Shown one piece after another: positions 53,421-64,000 of a stretch of DNA of 64,000 bases (within the stretch, counting starts at the first letter, position 1; the number at the start of each line of letters is the position of its first letter). The position numbers and the translations under genes are program-made. This stretch comes from Petrolisthes cinctipes. Its lineage: Eukaryota > Arthropoda > Malacostraca > Decapoda > Porcellanidae. The notes below the pieces were generated by a model, which saw only the letters and a program-made list of their open reading frames with translations, did not search any database and was not told the origin of the DNA. Location: assembly GCA_033782935.1 (NCBI GenBank), contig JAWQEG010000003.1, positions 880,501 to 944,500 on the forward strand, given 5' to 3'.

Positions 53421-55319
53421 CCCACTGTTCCCTCAGTGAACCGTTCGCTGAGGACTCCCCATAGAAACTCCAAGCGTGTAGTTTCAGTGACGCTTGGAGT
53501 GGTGCGGACAGAGTGCTGGAGAAGCATGCCGATCCCAAGTGAAGAGGATGAGGGCACCACCGAGACAGTTCTCCGAACCACGGTTGCGCTGGCCAGAGGG
53601 GGGCTATGAGGAGTACCCTCCCTCTGAATGCGCGCAGCTTGAGGATCGCCTGCAGGAGGACTGACGTTGCTGGGGGTGGGAAAAGATAGAGGTACCCCCA
53701 CCTGTTCCAGTCCTCCGTGAAGGCGTTCGGGCCTCCTGCCTCTGTCCTGGTTGAGAAGGTCAGGAACAGAGGAAGTTGGGCCGTGGATGGGGAGGCGAAT
53801 AGGTCCACCTCCTGTGTCCCGTAGCGAAGGCAGAGTGACTCGAACACAGGGGGACGCAGTTGCCACTCGACTGAACCTGGATAGTGCGTCCGCCCAATCG
53901 TTCTCCCGCACTGGCACATAGCGGGCCGAGAGGTGAATCGCCCTCTTGGCCGCTATCGAGAAAATCTGTTCTGACAGGGACAGGAGAATTTCCGACCGTG
54001 AAGTGCCTTGTCTCTGCAGGCACTGCACGGCCGCAACATTGTCCATATCGAAGCGGACGCCTATCCTGGAGAACTGGGGGTGTCTGTTGAGCCACTCCCT
54101 AGCTACCATCAACTCCCGGGCGTTGATATGTAGTAGCCTCCTCTTCTTTCCATGCCCCGCACCGTTGATGTCCCAGGCAAGACTGGTATCCCCAGCCTAC
54201 GTCCGATGCGTCTGTCGCCACCGTGATCCCCAGGGGATGAAATACCCAGGGAACTCACTGACGCAGGGCACCGGGACGTAGCCAGGGGCGAAGGAGACGG
54301 TGCAGTGTCTGGGGAACTTGCCTGGGAAGGTCCCTGTGTGCGGGGGATAGGTGGAGGTTTACCTCCCGTGTCAGTCTCCTGTGCTTCAGTTGTCCCAGGG
54401 GCATTGCGGGGGCCGCGAAGTTTAGGGACCCGAGCAATGACTCCCACTGGCAGCGAGAGAAAGTACGGGAAAAGTAAGCCTGGCGGACATGGCGGAGGGT
54501 TCGGCGGGCGTTGTCTGGAGCGAGCGAGAGGGTGGCCGAAACAGAGTCCCACTCTATTCCCAGCCAACACAGTTTGCGAGCAGGGGTGAGAGAGGACTTG
54601 GGGATGTTCAACAGGAACCCCATTTCCTCTAGCACCTCCCTTGCTACCCTGACGTTGTTTGCTACCTGCTCCTTGGAGGGGGCGTGAAGCAACCAATCGT
54701 CCAGGTACATGAGAGTGGGGACACCCGCCTCCGCCAGGCGGGATGCCACCACCCTCACGAGCATTGTGAAGACCCGAGGAGCTAAAGAGAGACCGAAAGG
54801 GAGCCTGGTAAACTGAAACGTCTCGGTCCCCACCTGGAATGCCAGAAATCGGCGAAACCGGGGGTGGATCGGGAAGTGCCAGTACGCATCCTGGAGGTCC
54901 AGGGATGCTAACCAGTCCCCCTTTCGAAGAACTGTGCGGACCTGAGCAACTGAAACCATCTTGAAATGTAAAGGTTTCAAGAACTTGTTTAGGTTGCTCA
55001 TATCCATTACCAGTCTCGTTTTTCCCGGGTCCTTTTTGGGGACCGTGAATAAACTAGAAAGAAAGACCCTCCCCGTCGCCCGCTCCACTACCCCTTTTTC
55101 CCGCATTTCTCTCACATGCGGGACGACCAAAGGTGACACTCTGGCTGAGGCAGGCGGTAGACGTAGCGGCTGTAACGGAAAGTGACAGATGTCAGTGAGG
55201 TAACCGCGTAATCCTAGCCGGGACCCGAGGGACCCGGAGGGGGGAAGGGAGTGAGGGAGAGATTTTGACCGTAACGGGAAACCAAGGTGGGGGGTTATGT
55301 CATATGTCAGAAATGTCAA
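53410..55319 (-). pseudogene. RT-RNase H polyprotein of DIRS copy 4
   Basis: The RT is intact over about 354 codons (55319-54255) with SNLNKFLKPLHFKMVSVAQV, ASLDLQDAYWHFPIHPRFRR, LPFGLSLAPRVFTML and the catalytic MYLDDWLLH. A stop (TGA for CGA) follows RPGALRQ at 54255, just before RNase H. RNase H residues are then in other frames because of a small deletion near 54145 and a 14-nt deletion near 53875 (SRF|SSGNW against SRFRGTSVEW). The C-terminal domain (QEVDLFAS, LFPPPATSVLLQ, LIAPLWPAQPWF) is complete. Confidence 0.87.
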
Positions 55320-55388
55320 AACAAGGAGGGTGAGAAGAACAGTTACTCACCGGGACTGAAATCCAGGGCCAAGTCAGGCCCTGGCGAA

Positions 55389-55659
55389 TCACCCTTGCTG
55401 CCCAACCATGGAACGGCCAGGCGGCTGACCACCCCGTGAGGCACCCCCGGACGGGAACCTCGGGTAGAGCAATCCTTCTGGGAGGGGTGGGAGAAGGAGG
55501 GCTTGGAGCCCTGCCCTCCCACGAAAAGGCTGCTGGCCCCGCTGGTGAAATCTGGGGGGCTGCTGTGGAGGGGTGGGGTAAGAGCTCCTGGGCTGTCTCA
55601 AAGGCTGGGAGGGCCTGCGAGGCTGGAACGCTGGTCTGGCTGGCTGTGATGCATGTGGC
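55389..55659 (-). pseudogene. gag exon 3 of DIRS copy 4
   Basis: It starts at the acceptor CTGTTTGTCCATAG (55660) and encodes PHASQPARPAFQPRRPSQ and RSSYPTPPQQPPRFHQRGQQ. A frameshift near 55520 and loss of the usual TGA extend it to 55389. Confidence 0.55.
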
Positions 55660-55764
55660 CTATGGACAAACAGACTGGTTAGGAGCAGACCCAAGAACTC
55701 CACTCTATCTCCAAATAACATGTAACCAATCCTAAAAGTCATGACTCAACAGAACGGAACTTAC

Positions 55765-56025
55765 TTGGAGGTGGAAGGTTTAGGCAAGTTAATAACCGCC
55801 GGGAGGGAAGAGAAGACCGAGTCCGTCGCTGCCTGGTCGAATAGCGCAGGAGATAGTGGAGCAGTCCGCACCACACCCCGCTGCGCCATCTCAGGAGCGG
55901 ATTTGGTGGCCACCTGGCGGGTCGCCAATCTGGCCTCGGCGAAAGTCCTCGCCGCCTCCCGAAGGTTGTGTGTCGTCATGGCCCCGATACCTTCCAAAAC
56001 GGTAGCCATGGACATGAGCTTGTCA
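55765..56025 (-). pseudogene. gag exon 2 of DIRS copy 4 (intact frame)
   Basis: 261 nt between the acceptor TCTCCCCTACAG and the donor AA|GTAAGT, with no stop: DKLMSMATVLEGIGAMTTHN, LREAARTFAEARLATRQ, then DSVFSSLPAVINLPKPSTSK. Joined to exon 1 (TC) and exon 3 (G) it keeps one frame. It is the cleanest example of the proposed splicing. Confidence 0.62.
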
Positions 56026-56145
56026 CTGTAGGGGAGAAACAGGAAAAACCAAGCGAACTCGAGGTTAGAGACTCGAGAGGTTAACTGAGAGTCCCCGTAC
56101 CCTGTATTCCACAAAAAAACAACAAAGAGAAGTAACGGAACTCAC

Positions 56146-57688
56146 GACAGTTGTAAGCCTGACAGCTCGTGGAAGGTGCTGGTGAGGGACTTGACACAGT
56201 CCCGCAGGAGGGAAACAGCCGCACCGGTGGAGATGATGTGGGACAGCTCCAACCGGGCGGCTGTTTCCGCCTGTCTCAGCTTACCGTCGGGCTCCATCAG
56301 TTGGTAGGGGACCGGCGGCTCCTTCTCCGTCTTCCACAGGCACTCCCTCAAACCCGGCGGGGTGCGGAAAGGAGGGAGGATGACTGGGAAAGACGGAGTA
56401 GGTGGTTTCTTGGAGGCGGTGGGCTTCTGGTGGTCCAGGGACTTAAGGAGAGGGGCTGGGATGTCCAAGTCCCCGTCACCCTTATCCCCTGGAAAGTACG
56501 CGTCCGAGGACAGGAAGATTGCCGTGTTCTCGGCAACCTTCGAAGATGTGGGTACTGGGGCGGAGATTGGGCGAACCTTATAGAAGGGCACTGCGTCGCC
56601 TGCCTCGTCCGGTCCCCACTTCACCAAGATGTCGTCCCTCCTCACCCAAACGTCTGGTTGTGAAGGGTCAGGCGACCACGCAACCAGTCTGCCCTCCTCT
56701 GAAGAATGAGTCCAGGATGGAGGAAGGAAGGCCCAAGAGTAGGGAAGGTACCCGTCATCCAAAGGAGGAGGAGAAGAGGTAGCCAGCTCCTCCGCCAGGA
56801 TACCGGTCGAGGACTCGAGTCCCCGGCCGGTGACTCGGCAGGGAGAGGGAGAGGAAGGGCGGGTTCAGGAACGGGTACCGCTGCTGCTACCGGAGGTAGG
56901 ACAGCGGGACCGGGAGGCGGGTTAGCAGGATAGGCAGAAGGCATAAGACTGCGGTCAATCCGCGCTATCTTCCTCAACGAAGGGCTCTGCTCCCTCCGCT
57001 TACCCTTGCGGGACTTGGGGACGGGAGAGGGCGAGTCCTCCGACAAGGAAGGAGAGTAGGAGGATGAAGAGGAAGACGAGGAGGAAGGAGAACGACAGCG
57101 AGTCCGGGTCTTCTTGGCGTGGCGGGACCTTTTCACAGAGCGCTTGCGCCCCAGAGAGAGGCCCGAAGAGCCAGCCCTTGGGGGCGACGAAGCGGTAGGA
57201 TCCCCGCTGGGCCCTTGTACCGGTGAGGTAGGTTGGGTGGCCAGCGCGACTGACTCGCTCACTTCCTGGGGCGGGAAGCCCCGGAAAGGAGTCGTAGTTC
57301 CGTCTAGGGATGGCGACGTACCTTCTCGGGTCACCAGAGGTTCTATCCCCTGAGACTCCGAGAGGCACGTCGAAGGGTACCGGGTCCTGGATAAACCCAG
57401 TTCGGTCCCAAACACAGGGTCCGCCCACGTCAAGGAAGAGCCGTCTAGTTTGTGTGCCATTCTCCTAGCCCTAGTCCAAGCGGTACGAAGGGAGGCAAGG
57501 GCAGGAAGCTTGGGACGAGCAGCGGCAGGGGTCTCCCGACACAATTCAGCTCAGGGGCGGCACACACCACACGTCAAAGGGTCGTAACCCTTGGGCGTGA
57601 AGCAGGGTGCGTGGGGGGAACAATGCAGGTGGCCGTCAGGGGACACCCGCACAGTACACCCCGTAATGGCACATAAGGCACGAGTAGA
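56146..57688 (-). pseudogene. gag exon 1 of DIRS copy 4
   Basis: From the acceptor TTTTTCTCCCGCAG (57689) to the donor CTGTC|GTGAGT (exon end 56146). It has the Cys/His cluster, TGA for the Trp of CRPWAEL near 57552 (as in copy 1), the Ser/Arg region (KRSRHAKKTRTRCRSPSSSS) and the C-terminal block (LPYSWAFLPPSWTHSSEEG, LRECLWKTEKEPPVPYQLME). A deletion after SSKV removes the segment with LSQAWKIDR seen in copies 2 and 3. A frameshift separates the two halves near 56780. Confidence 0.68.
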
Positions 57689-59206
57689 CTGCGGGAGAAA
57701 AACACACATATGGGTTAACACGTGAATCCACGCGTACACAGAACAAAATACACGTGAAACCACACAAAAATAAAAAAGGGGTACAGGTAGCGGGGGCAGC
57801 AAGCCCCCCCTCCCCTGCTCCCGGGAAAAAAACCCCACCAAACAACCCCCACACGCACTACCCGGGGAAAAAATCCCGTAAGCCAACCCCCCTCACGGGC
57901 CGAAAACACCAGCCCGCAGCCCCCGGCAGGAGAGGCACAGACTGCCTGAGGGGCATACCCCAGGGAAAACACACACTGGGGAAAAAACAGTAAAAACACA
58001 GGGAGGCAGGAGCGAGGACCTGGGCACAATCCTCGCCGCCTGCAACACTAAATAACATTACACAACACTCAGGGAAGGAGCACAAGGGGGGGGGGGGCTA
58101 AAAGAGCCCCCCACTAAGCACCACGTGGGGAGGCAAGGGCCCCACGTGGGAGAGAACACACACGCTGAAGGGCTACAAAACCCCGAGGAAAACACTAACC
58201 GAAGTGTACTAGTGACAGGGTGGAAGGGAGGAAGGGCAGGGAAGGGGAAAAACCCAAAAAAGGGGCCCCAAAACAGACCCCAGGGGAGGGACGTAACAAA
58301 CCCAGCCCCAGAGAAAAGAAAAAACTGTCCCCCACAAACAAAAACCCCTTACGCACCTAACACACACACATCTGCAAAGCAGGCAAGCCACTAGAACACA
58401 GGAGAAACGATAGCAGGAACACGTGAACACAATACCATAGCGAAGCAGCGAGGAGCGTAGATGTTGACCAGTACGTGTTCCGCGAGAGAGTGGATGAGCG
58501 GTCGCTGCTCCAGAGCGGGGTCAGTACCTCTACAGGCCACCACCAGGTGGCTCCCATATCAGTACAGCGCCAGATTTGAATTTATATTTACTTCTGATGA
58601 TCTTCACGGAATAGACCCTTCTAGCCCAGATTATGCCTATACGGAGCCTTTGCTGGAGAAGGGGAGTATTCTATAGCAATCCAGCTGTGCTGGTTCCACT
58701 TTACCAATAATTATGTGATGTTCTATATTGTACATTGAATCATATTTTCAATGCAGAGGGATAATACCAGGCCCGTATAAATAATACTCGACGAAATATG
58801 ATTAATATCTTTTGGAGGTTAGGTAAACTCATCCGACATAATGCAACCTGCAAGCTTGAGCATTTCCCTACATTTCACGGATTTTCTTCTTATACAGGCC
58901 TGGTATTATCCCTCTGCATTGAAAATATGATTCAATGTACATTATAGAACATTACATAAATATTGCAATCATGATAAAACTTATTAAGATGAAATAAATA
59001 AGGCCTCTTTGGTCCGAAATCCATATTAGGTTACCACTCCCTCCGAAGCTCATCGCCATTTGACAACACAAGTTAAAATAGTTTTTATCAGTATTCATTG
59101 TACTTTACCGAGATCACAGACAGCATACTTTATAGGACAAAATATACTAAAAATTATATTTTATATCTCTGGTGTAATTTAATGATATACGTCGCGATAC
59201 ACCCTA

Positions 59207-59330
59207 TATACACAGACAGTCACTAGACTGGTGTTACTGAACTACTATAATAGTGGTGGGAGTCGAGTCGCAGTGTTGCCATGCCCGTACAGTGTTCTTT
59301 TCTTGGCATTTATTAGTTTATATAAATATA
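59207..59330. other. Short spacer between two DNA elements
   Basis: No gene or repeat is recognised. It may be the continuation of the pogo-like fragment that ends at 51190, since the palindromic MITE and DIRS copy 4 lie between them. Confidence 0.3.
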
Positions 59331-60110
59331 CAGTAAAAGTCCCTTAATCCGGAAGGCAGAGGGGGCTTGAAACTTCCGAATTAGCGAAAATTCCGTGTTA
59401 TCGAAAAATACCCCCAAAAATACGTATAAGATACTTTTATTATTTTTAAATACAAGTTTCCCTGTCACACGTAAGTTATGAGGTAGGGAGGGGGTGATGG
59501 GAGGATCGCAGCTGTTGCCAGGTCTGCTTGATGAAATTTCCCTTTTTACCTCAATAATTCCCTGTTTATTCTTCAACAATTACGGTCTTTTTAGTACTTC
59601 ATCTGGTAGAAATTTCCCTGGTTACTCTTGAACAATCTTTATATAATTTCCATGTGTGGACTTCAACATTCCCAAAAACAGAGAAATTTTGTAGACGACA
59701 CAGGGAAATTATATAAAGATGGTTCAAGAGTAAACAGGGAAATTTCTACCAGACGAAATACCAAAAAGAAAGACCGTCAATGTTCAAGAGAAGTGTAAAC
59801 AGGGAATTATTGAGGCAAAAAAGGAAATTCTGTTGTTGAAGTTGGGGAAATTTTGTGCATCAGACCTGGCACCACTGGCTGTCACACGTAATTTATGAGT
59901 GGTGGGTGGGGGTGGTGGAAGGATGATGATCACAGCTGACACTCATAGTTTAATGTCTTATGAGGTCTCAACTTCTTAGTGGGCTTCTTTGATGATTTAT
60001 TAGGAGCCATGATGAATACTGTAGACACCTACAACACTGAATTATATCCCGGAAAATTACTTTTTCGGTAATTTTTTTTTTTTTATTTTTTTTTTTTTGC
60101 AATTTTTTGG
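59331..60110. mobile_element. Pogo/Tigger-like non-autonomous element, copy 3
   Basis: The left end CAGTAAAAGTCCCTTAATCC follows TA (59329-59330). The interior repeats, in the same order as 915-1400, the foldback block (two inverted copies around TTTCTACCAGATGAAATACC) and the segment ACTTCTTAGTGGGCTTCTTT, whose minus strand starts a Lys/Pro-rich peptide. The right end fades into a T-rich run and (GA)n near 60060-60135; its terminal repeat is missing. Confidence 0.6.
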
Positions 60111-60389
60111 GATACAGAGAGAGAGAGAGAAAAAAAAAATAACAATCTGATCATATTCACCCCCAAATGCTCTAGAGGGGAGAGTAGGTCCTTCATAATA
60201 ATATGTAAGTTTTAGCCACATTTCTTTAAACAAATGTGTTACCAGGTTGCGGGATGAGGACCCAACTCATTTACAGCCGATATCAGATCGACCAATCACA
60301 GTCACTGTACGATACCCCTGCATACTACTCCAGGTGTTACCAGATAAAACTGAGAGTCCCTGAGCAAGGGTGGGGTACCTGGAACATTT

Positions 60390-60970
60390 ACATAATTTTT
60401 GTAGGATTACTGCCATTGCCTGCATAGAAAAATTTATATGATTATTATGTAGTTCAGTAATACAGAATGTACATAATTTTTGTAGGCTTACTGCTATCCT
60501 GTAAAGAATATTTATATGATTATTGTATAATAGAGTAATAAAATACTCTACTTTATTAAAGAAACTATGCAGGCTTACTGTATAAAATGTATATTATGAT
60601 TATTATACTGTACAGTAATAAAGTACTGTATTTAATAAACTATGCAGGGTTACTGCCATTGTCGCTAAAGAATAATATACAGCATATGATTAGTTGCTTA
60701 TAGTACAGTATTTACATAAACCTTGGAGGCTTGCGGCCTTAGTCTGTAAAGAAATTTGTAAATAAATATTTACACTAACACAGCACTGTATTTAGTAAAC
60801 TATACAGGCTCACTGCCACTGTCTGTAAAGAAAAGTTTATATATTTATCATACAGTAGTACACTATGCAGACCTACTCCCTTAGTCTGTAAAAAAAATTA
60901 TATTATTTATCATAAAGTAATACACTATACAGGCCTACTACCTTAGTCTGTTAAGAAAAATTAGTAACAT
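60390..60970 (+). repeat. Degenerate tandem repeat, about 85-110 bp period
   Basis: Six or more imperfect units share ATGCAGGCTTACTGCCATTG, then TCTGTAAAGAAAAATTTATA and an AT-rich spacer with ACAGTAATA. Spacing between the GGCTTACTGCC-like blocks varies. AT-rich; no coding potential. Confidence 0.7.
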
Positions 60971-61886
60971 TACTACTACGTAAAGTAAATATCAATGTAA
61001 GCATAATGGAGCATAATTATTATCAAAATTAATTGATTAGAACTGTTACCATAGCACTTCACACATAATTTTAATAACATATTAATACTAATTATAATAA
61101 ATATCAATGTAAGCAAAATATAGCACAATCATTCTCAAATTTATTGATTAGACCTGTTACCATAGCTTTTCACACATAGTTTATTAAGTGCAGTTCACGT
61201 GTAGCCTACTCGTTATTTTCATTGTTTTGTACTTTGCTTTACTTTAGGGTGATTCTGTGCATACCCTTGGCCAGAGACTAAATTTACACATTCATGGCAT
61301 CTACTTTTCTTCGTGTTTCTGAGGCAGCCTCCCCAACATTTTTGTGCCCAAGCATAAAAAATGTTTGCATGCAAGAAACCAATCTCGTTACGGACTTCAC
61401 TGGTCCAAAAATTGGATGACCAAGCCCTTCCATAAAGAGTCACTTATAACAATATTCATTTTGTCCTAACAAACCTCGGGCATACAACAGTCCAAAAATA
61501 CACTTTTAATTTCCATATAGTTTGTCAGCATTATGTACAATGCTAACTTTGAGTTGCTGTTACTAATATATTATATTATCATTTATATCTTGTTATTCTT
61601 ATGAGTTACAATGTTATTTATCATACTAGACGTTATATAATACATAACTCCCATACCATCAACTCATAATTAACAAACCTTTCATCTCCCTCACTAGGAC
61701 TACCTACAGTATGGTTATTCCATGTTATTAACTTACCTACATTTGACTTTCTTTATGGTTTTTCTAAAATGTATTGATTTTATATTCATTGAGCTGGTGA
61801 TGCAGGATACTTACTACTGTACTGTGTTAACAACTCTCCAAAGAATGTACTAACCCATCACGAACCAATGGCTTGCAGTGTAGTCC
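60971..61886. other. AT-rich stretch without a supported gene
   Basis: Repeated TAATATCAATGTAAGC phrases near 60985-61110 extend the repetitive character. A minus-strand open frame (61443-61219, with VRNEIGFLHANIFYAWAQKC) has no family I recognise. Confidence 0.35.
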
Positions 61887-61907
61887 TCAATGTGGCTGTT
61901 GTTGTTG

Positions 61908-62481
61908 AAGTTCCTCAAGCTGTCTGGCCGAACAACCCCGAGCTCCTGAGGAAGGCCATGGCCTGAACCGGGCTTTCCCACAATGCGCTCAGAGAGTGTA
62001 CGTTGTGTTGTTGGCGAGTGTGGTTGTGTGCATTGCAGTCTTTAATAATGTGTTTAATAGAATGGGGTGCTGTGTTGCATCCCGGACAGGCATCCACAAT
62101 GGCTCCATCCAGCTTCTTCTGATATGTCAGAAGGGCCGGGTGGTGGCCACACCGCAGCCTGGCCAGGTGGACTCTGTCCTCATGGGGAAGGGATGATTCA
62201 GATGGGTGGATGTCAGGAGGTCGTGCATGCAGCTGGGTATTGTTTTTTAGTGTTTGGATTGACTGATGAGTGATTTGAGTATTGATATGTTTCTGGAGAT
62301 TGGTTGGGGTGGGCAGGGTGTAAGAGATGATAGTAATTGTGTATGGTATCGTGTACTGGGTGTTGTTTTGATGTTCCTTGGCATGTGTGGGTGTTTTGCC
62401 ATGTAGTGTAGTGGATGGTGTGGGTTTGTGGAGGCTGCAGCTAGTGTTTGTGTGCTTCTCAGGTCAAGATGATCTTTGAAT
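61908..62481 (-). mobile_element. LINE family C, 5'-truncated insertion with a 21-bp target duplication
   Basis: Minus-strand 3' end of LINE C: TQTLAAASTNPHHPLHYMAK, then the Cys/His end CPGCNTAPHSIKHIIKDCNA and LRSSGLFGQTA, stop. It matches 27270-27845. TCAATGTGGCTGTTGTTGTT plus one more G occurs on both sides (61887-61907 and 62482-62502), a perfect target duplication for target-primed reverse transcription. Only about 570 bp was inserted. Confidence 0.88.
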
Positions 62482-62502
62482 TCAATGTGGCTGTTGTTGT
62501 TG

Positions 62503-62700
62503 TTGTTGATGATGATGATCTTCTCCCTGGGCAGAATGGCCTCCTGCACCACAGACCCCAGGTACGCTCGAGTCGCAGTGAAAAAACAAATTAAAATAAA
62601 GATGGGGCTGACCCTATATGCCTGGGCTACCGAGCATATTCCAGGAAGATGGGACCAGAGCTTACTGGACCAGGGAGTCTGGGGGCCTCTATCTGCCAGG
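62503..62700 (-). repeat. Dispersed repeat with (AAC)n tail, copy 2
   Basis: Opposite-strand relative of 25105-25285 (TTTATTTTAATTTGTTTT, GGGGTCTGTGGTGCAGGAGG, ending in (ATC)n(AAC)n). The LINE C insertion described above landed in its AAC-rich tail. Confidence 0.6.
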
Positions 62701-63049
62701 GACCCTATGCTAATTGGAAGGTAGCTGAACTGTCTAGTGACAAACTGGCTACTTATAAAGCAAAATCCATTACCAATCAATAACTAATCACAGCCAAGTC
62801 ACGTCATCAGCCAACAAACAATCATATTACTCTATTATCGGTGTCATGTCAACGGTTTTCATGCTTTTTTTAATGTTTCGACCGTTCACAATACATAAAT
62901 CGCTCTAATTTGATACTGAGCCGAGTTGAACCCAATTTTTTCACTCGGAGTTATTATTGGTTGTATTCTCAGAGTTTTGGAAATGCCCAATGTTAGATAT
63001 TAGACTTATATAAGAAAGTAGTCTTCATTTGTGCAAATGCCACAGGGGG
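62701..63049. other. AT-rich stretch without a recognised feature
   Basis: No domain, terminal repeat or RNA gene recognised. Confidence 0.35.
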
Positions 63050-63403
63050 TAGAAAAGATTTACCGTCCTGCACCAATTAGGGTTAAAGGTCCACCAATGA
63101 GTGGCAGTCAATGGCACAGAGTGTAGCACACACTGTGTGTATGAAACACAACTATAGCATGCATCACAAGGATGATGCGTGGCCCAGAGACCTCTCCACC
63201 CACATGAGACCCGAGTCAGCTTCGGCTATGGCTGCATAAGCAGGAAGACCTCAGACAGCTGACTCAAACCCCCCACCCCCTGCTCACTGGGGTGGTAACC
63301 TCTGGCATCAGTGGCATTTTTAACGTGTCCCGAGCAAGGATCGAATGCTGGGCCACAGAATTGCAGCCACAGCCTCTACCACTGTGCTAGCCAGAAGCTA
63401 AGG
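63050..63403 (-). mobile_element. tRNA-derived SINE, third family
   Basis: On the minus strand the head (63403-63330) reads GGCTAGCACAGTGGTAGAGG (A-box-like) and GCATTCGATCCTTGCTCGGG (B-box-like), followed by a non-tRNA body running to about 63050. It lacks the proper stems of a functional tRNA. The boundaries and target duplication are not resolved. Confidence 0.55.
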
Positions 63404-63434
63404 GAGTAATACAGTATTAGTTCATTAGAGCACC

Positions 63435-64000
63435 TTGTTAATCGCTCCCCCCTTCATTACCAGGCCCGTTATTGATGTGAGGGGGCTTCGGAGCCGTGGG
63501 CCAGGGCCTGATGTTTGGGGGGGTGGGGGTCTTGTGACTGCTCCTCTGGCTTTGGGCCCCGGCCTTCGGCCCAACAAATTTTGCCTGGGCTTTTTCTGTT
63601 TTGCTTCCTTACCAATTTCCTCTATCCTCTCTACCTCTTCCTATCCTCTATTCCATAGGTGGGAGAGCTGTGCCGATGAGATGAGAGGCTAACCTAGTGC
63701 CAGTCACAAATTGTCTCGGGTGGCTATGGGTATGGCACTCTTTGAATTGTGTTGCCCTTACCTCCCATTGGGGTTATGGGGGGGGGCGGACCATACCATC
63801 CCCTACATTTATCCGGATAATCATGCCCAATAATGAAAAATCTAAACTCATCAACAGGGACTTTAGGGACAGCCCTTAACAATACAATGGACCCTCACAC
63901 CCTCAGATCACCAGACCTGCCAACCAACTTCGACCAACGATTTGGGAAAAATTCAAAAGCAACAAACAGCCTATTGAAACCTGTCAGTCCCTTTACAAGT
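63435..64000 (+). other. Possible 5' region and ORF1 start of a LINE, cut by the window end
   Basis: A GC-rich leader (63470-63620) is followed by ATG at 63823 with MPNNEKSKLINRDFRDSP, stop, then a frame with RPANQLRPTIWEKFKSN to the window edge. Such a leader and short polar start are common for LINE ORF1, but no zinc knuckle or endonuclease is visible before the window ends. Low confidence. Confidence 0.25.

Larger units (their letters stand above)
51445..58711 (-). mobile_element. DIRS-like retrotransposon, copy 4 (full length, damaged)
   Basis: Read 58711 to 51445, with the same parts as copy 1 and nearly the same sequence: 5' inverted repeat (about 58500-58711), leader, gag exons, RT-RNase H, tyrosine recombinase, internal complementary region (about 51790-51840) and 3' inverted repeat (51445-51690). 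Several defects look like CpG decay (CGA to TGA). The insertion left no target duplication: the flanks ATTGCAATATT and TATGTGATG join exactly as predicted from the intact other arm of the host MITE. Confidence 0.9.
51196..59206. mobile_element. Palindromic TA-flanked MITE, split by DIRS copy 4
   Basis: The ends CAGGGTGTATCGCGACTTAT (51196) and, inward from 59206, TAGGGTGTATCGCGACGTAT are flanked by TA. The left piece (51196-51444) is the inverse of about 58960-59206, and the 70 bp right after the DIRS end (58712-58780) is the inverse of 58893-58962. Bringing the flanks together across the DIRS element gives one continuous palindrome of about 750 bp, with arms of roughly 330 bp. This is a mariner-type MITE by ends and TA; no transposase is present. 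Confidence 0.78.

Noticed and set aside
61219..61443. 74-codon minus-strand frame with several Cys and Trp
   Set aside because: It sits in an AT-rich repetitive area, with no family match and no continuation.
63823..64000. A confident LINE ORF1 call at the window end
   Set aside because: Too short and interrupted by a stop. It is kept only as a low-confidence note.

Overview
This is eukaryotic, repeat-choked DNA, most likely from a decapod crustacean or a close malacostracan. The evidence is GT-AG introns of 1 to 18 kb, tRNA-derived SINEs, several non-LTR retrotransposon (LINE) families, Helitron, hAT, piggyBac-like and Tc1/mariner/pogo-like DNA elements, and above all four long DIRS-like tyrosine-recombinase retrotransposons, a group known to be widespread in Decapoda. 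The taxon is an inference; no marker gene is present.

One host gene runs left to right across about 39 kb. Five exons (A 11345-11499, B 29088-29247, C 30241-30409, D 44762-44964, E 49466-50119) join in a single frame of 447 codons including the stop. They encode an acyl-CoA thioesterase of the type I ACOT/BAAT family, with an N-terminal acyl-CoA thioesterase/BAAT domain followed by an alpha/beta-hydrolase domain with Ser-Asp-His. The first exon begins without a convincing start codon, so a leader exon probably lies upstream.

Nearly everything else is mobile DNA inside or beside the introns. Layout: 1-2.1 kb, a hAT MITE with a perfect 8-bp target duplication and a pogo/Tigger-like remnant; 2.1-9.6 kb, DIRS copy 1 inserted in a LINE; 9.6-11.1 kb, LINE pieces and a DIRS end; 11.5-15.8 kb, a LINE (family A) split by a TA-flanked MITE and a SINE; 16.3-18 kb, a Helitron remnant and a DIRS 5' fragment; 18.5-24.8 kb, DIRS copy 2; 25.1-28.2 kb, LINE family C; 28.3-31.2 kb, small MITEs around exons B and C; 31.5-42.7 kb, a TTAA-flanked element holding a pogo-like MITE, a LINE (family B) and DIRS copy 3, which itself holds a Tc1/mariner-type transposon; 45-47.4 kb, LINE A on the minus strand with a SINE inside; 47.8-49.3 kb, MITEs; 50.3-60.1 kb, pogo-like pieces and a palindromic MITE split by DIRS copy 4; 60.4-64 kb, degenerate tandem repeats, a LINE C insertion with a 21-bp target duplication, a SINE and a possible LINE 5' end.

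The DIRS elements (all on the minus strand) are the most informative. Each has inverted terminal repeats, an internal region complementary to the joined ends (the circle junction), a serine/arginine-rich Gag, an RT-RNase H polyprotein and a tyrosine recombinase. None is intact. The gag gene appears to be split into three coding exons by two phase-2 introns whose splice sites recur across the copies.
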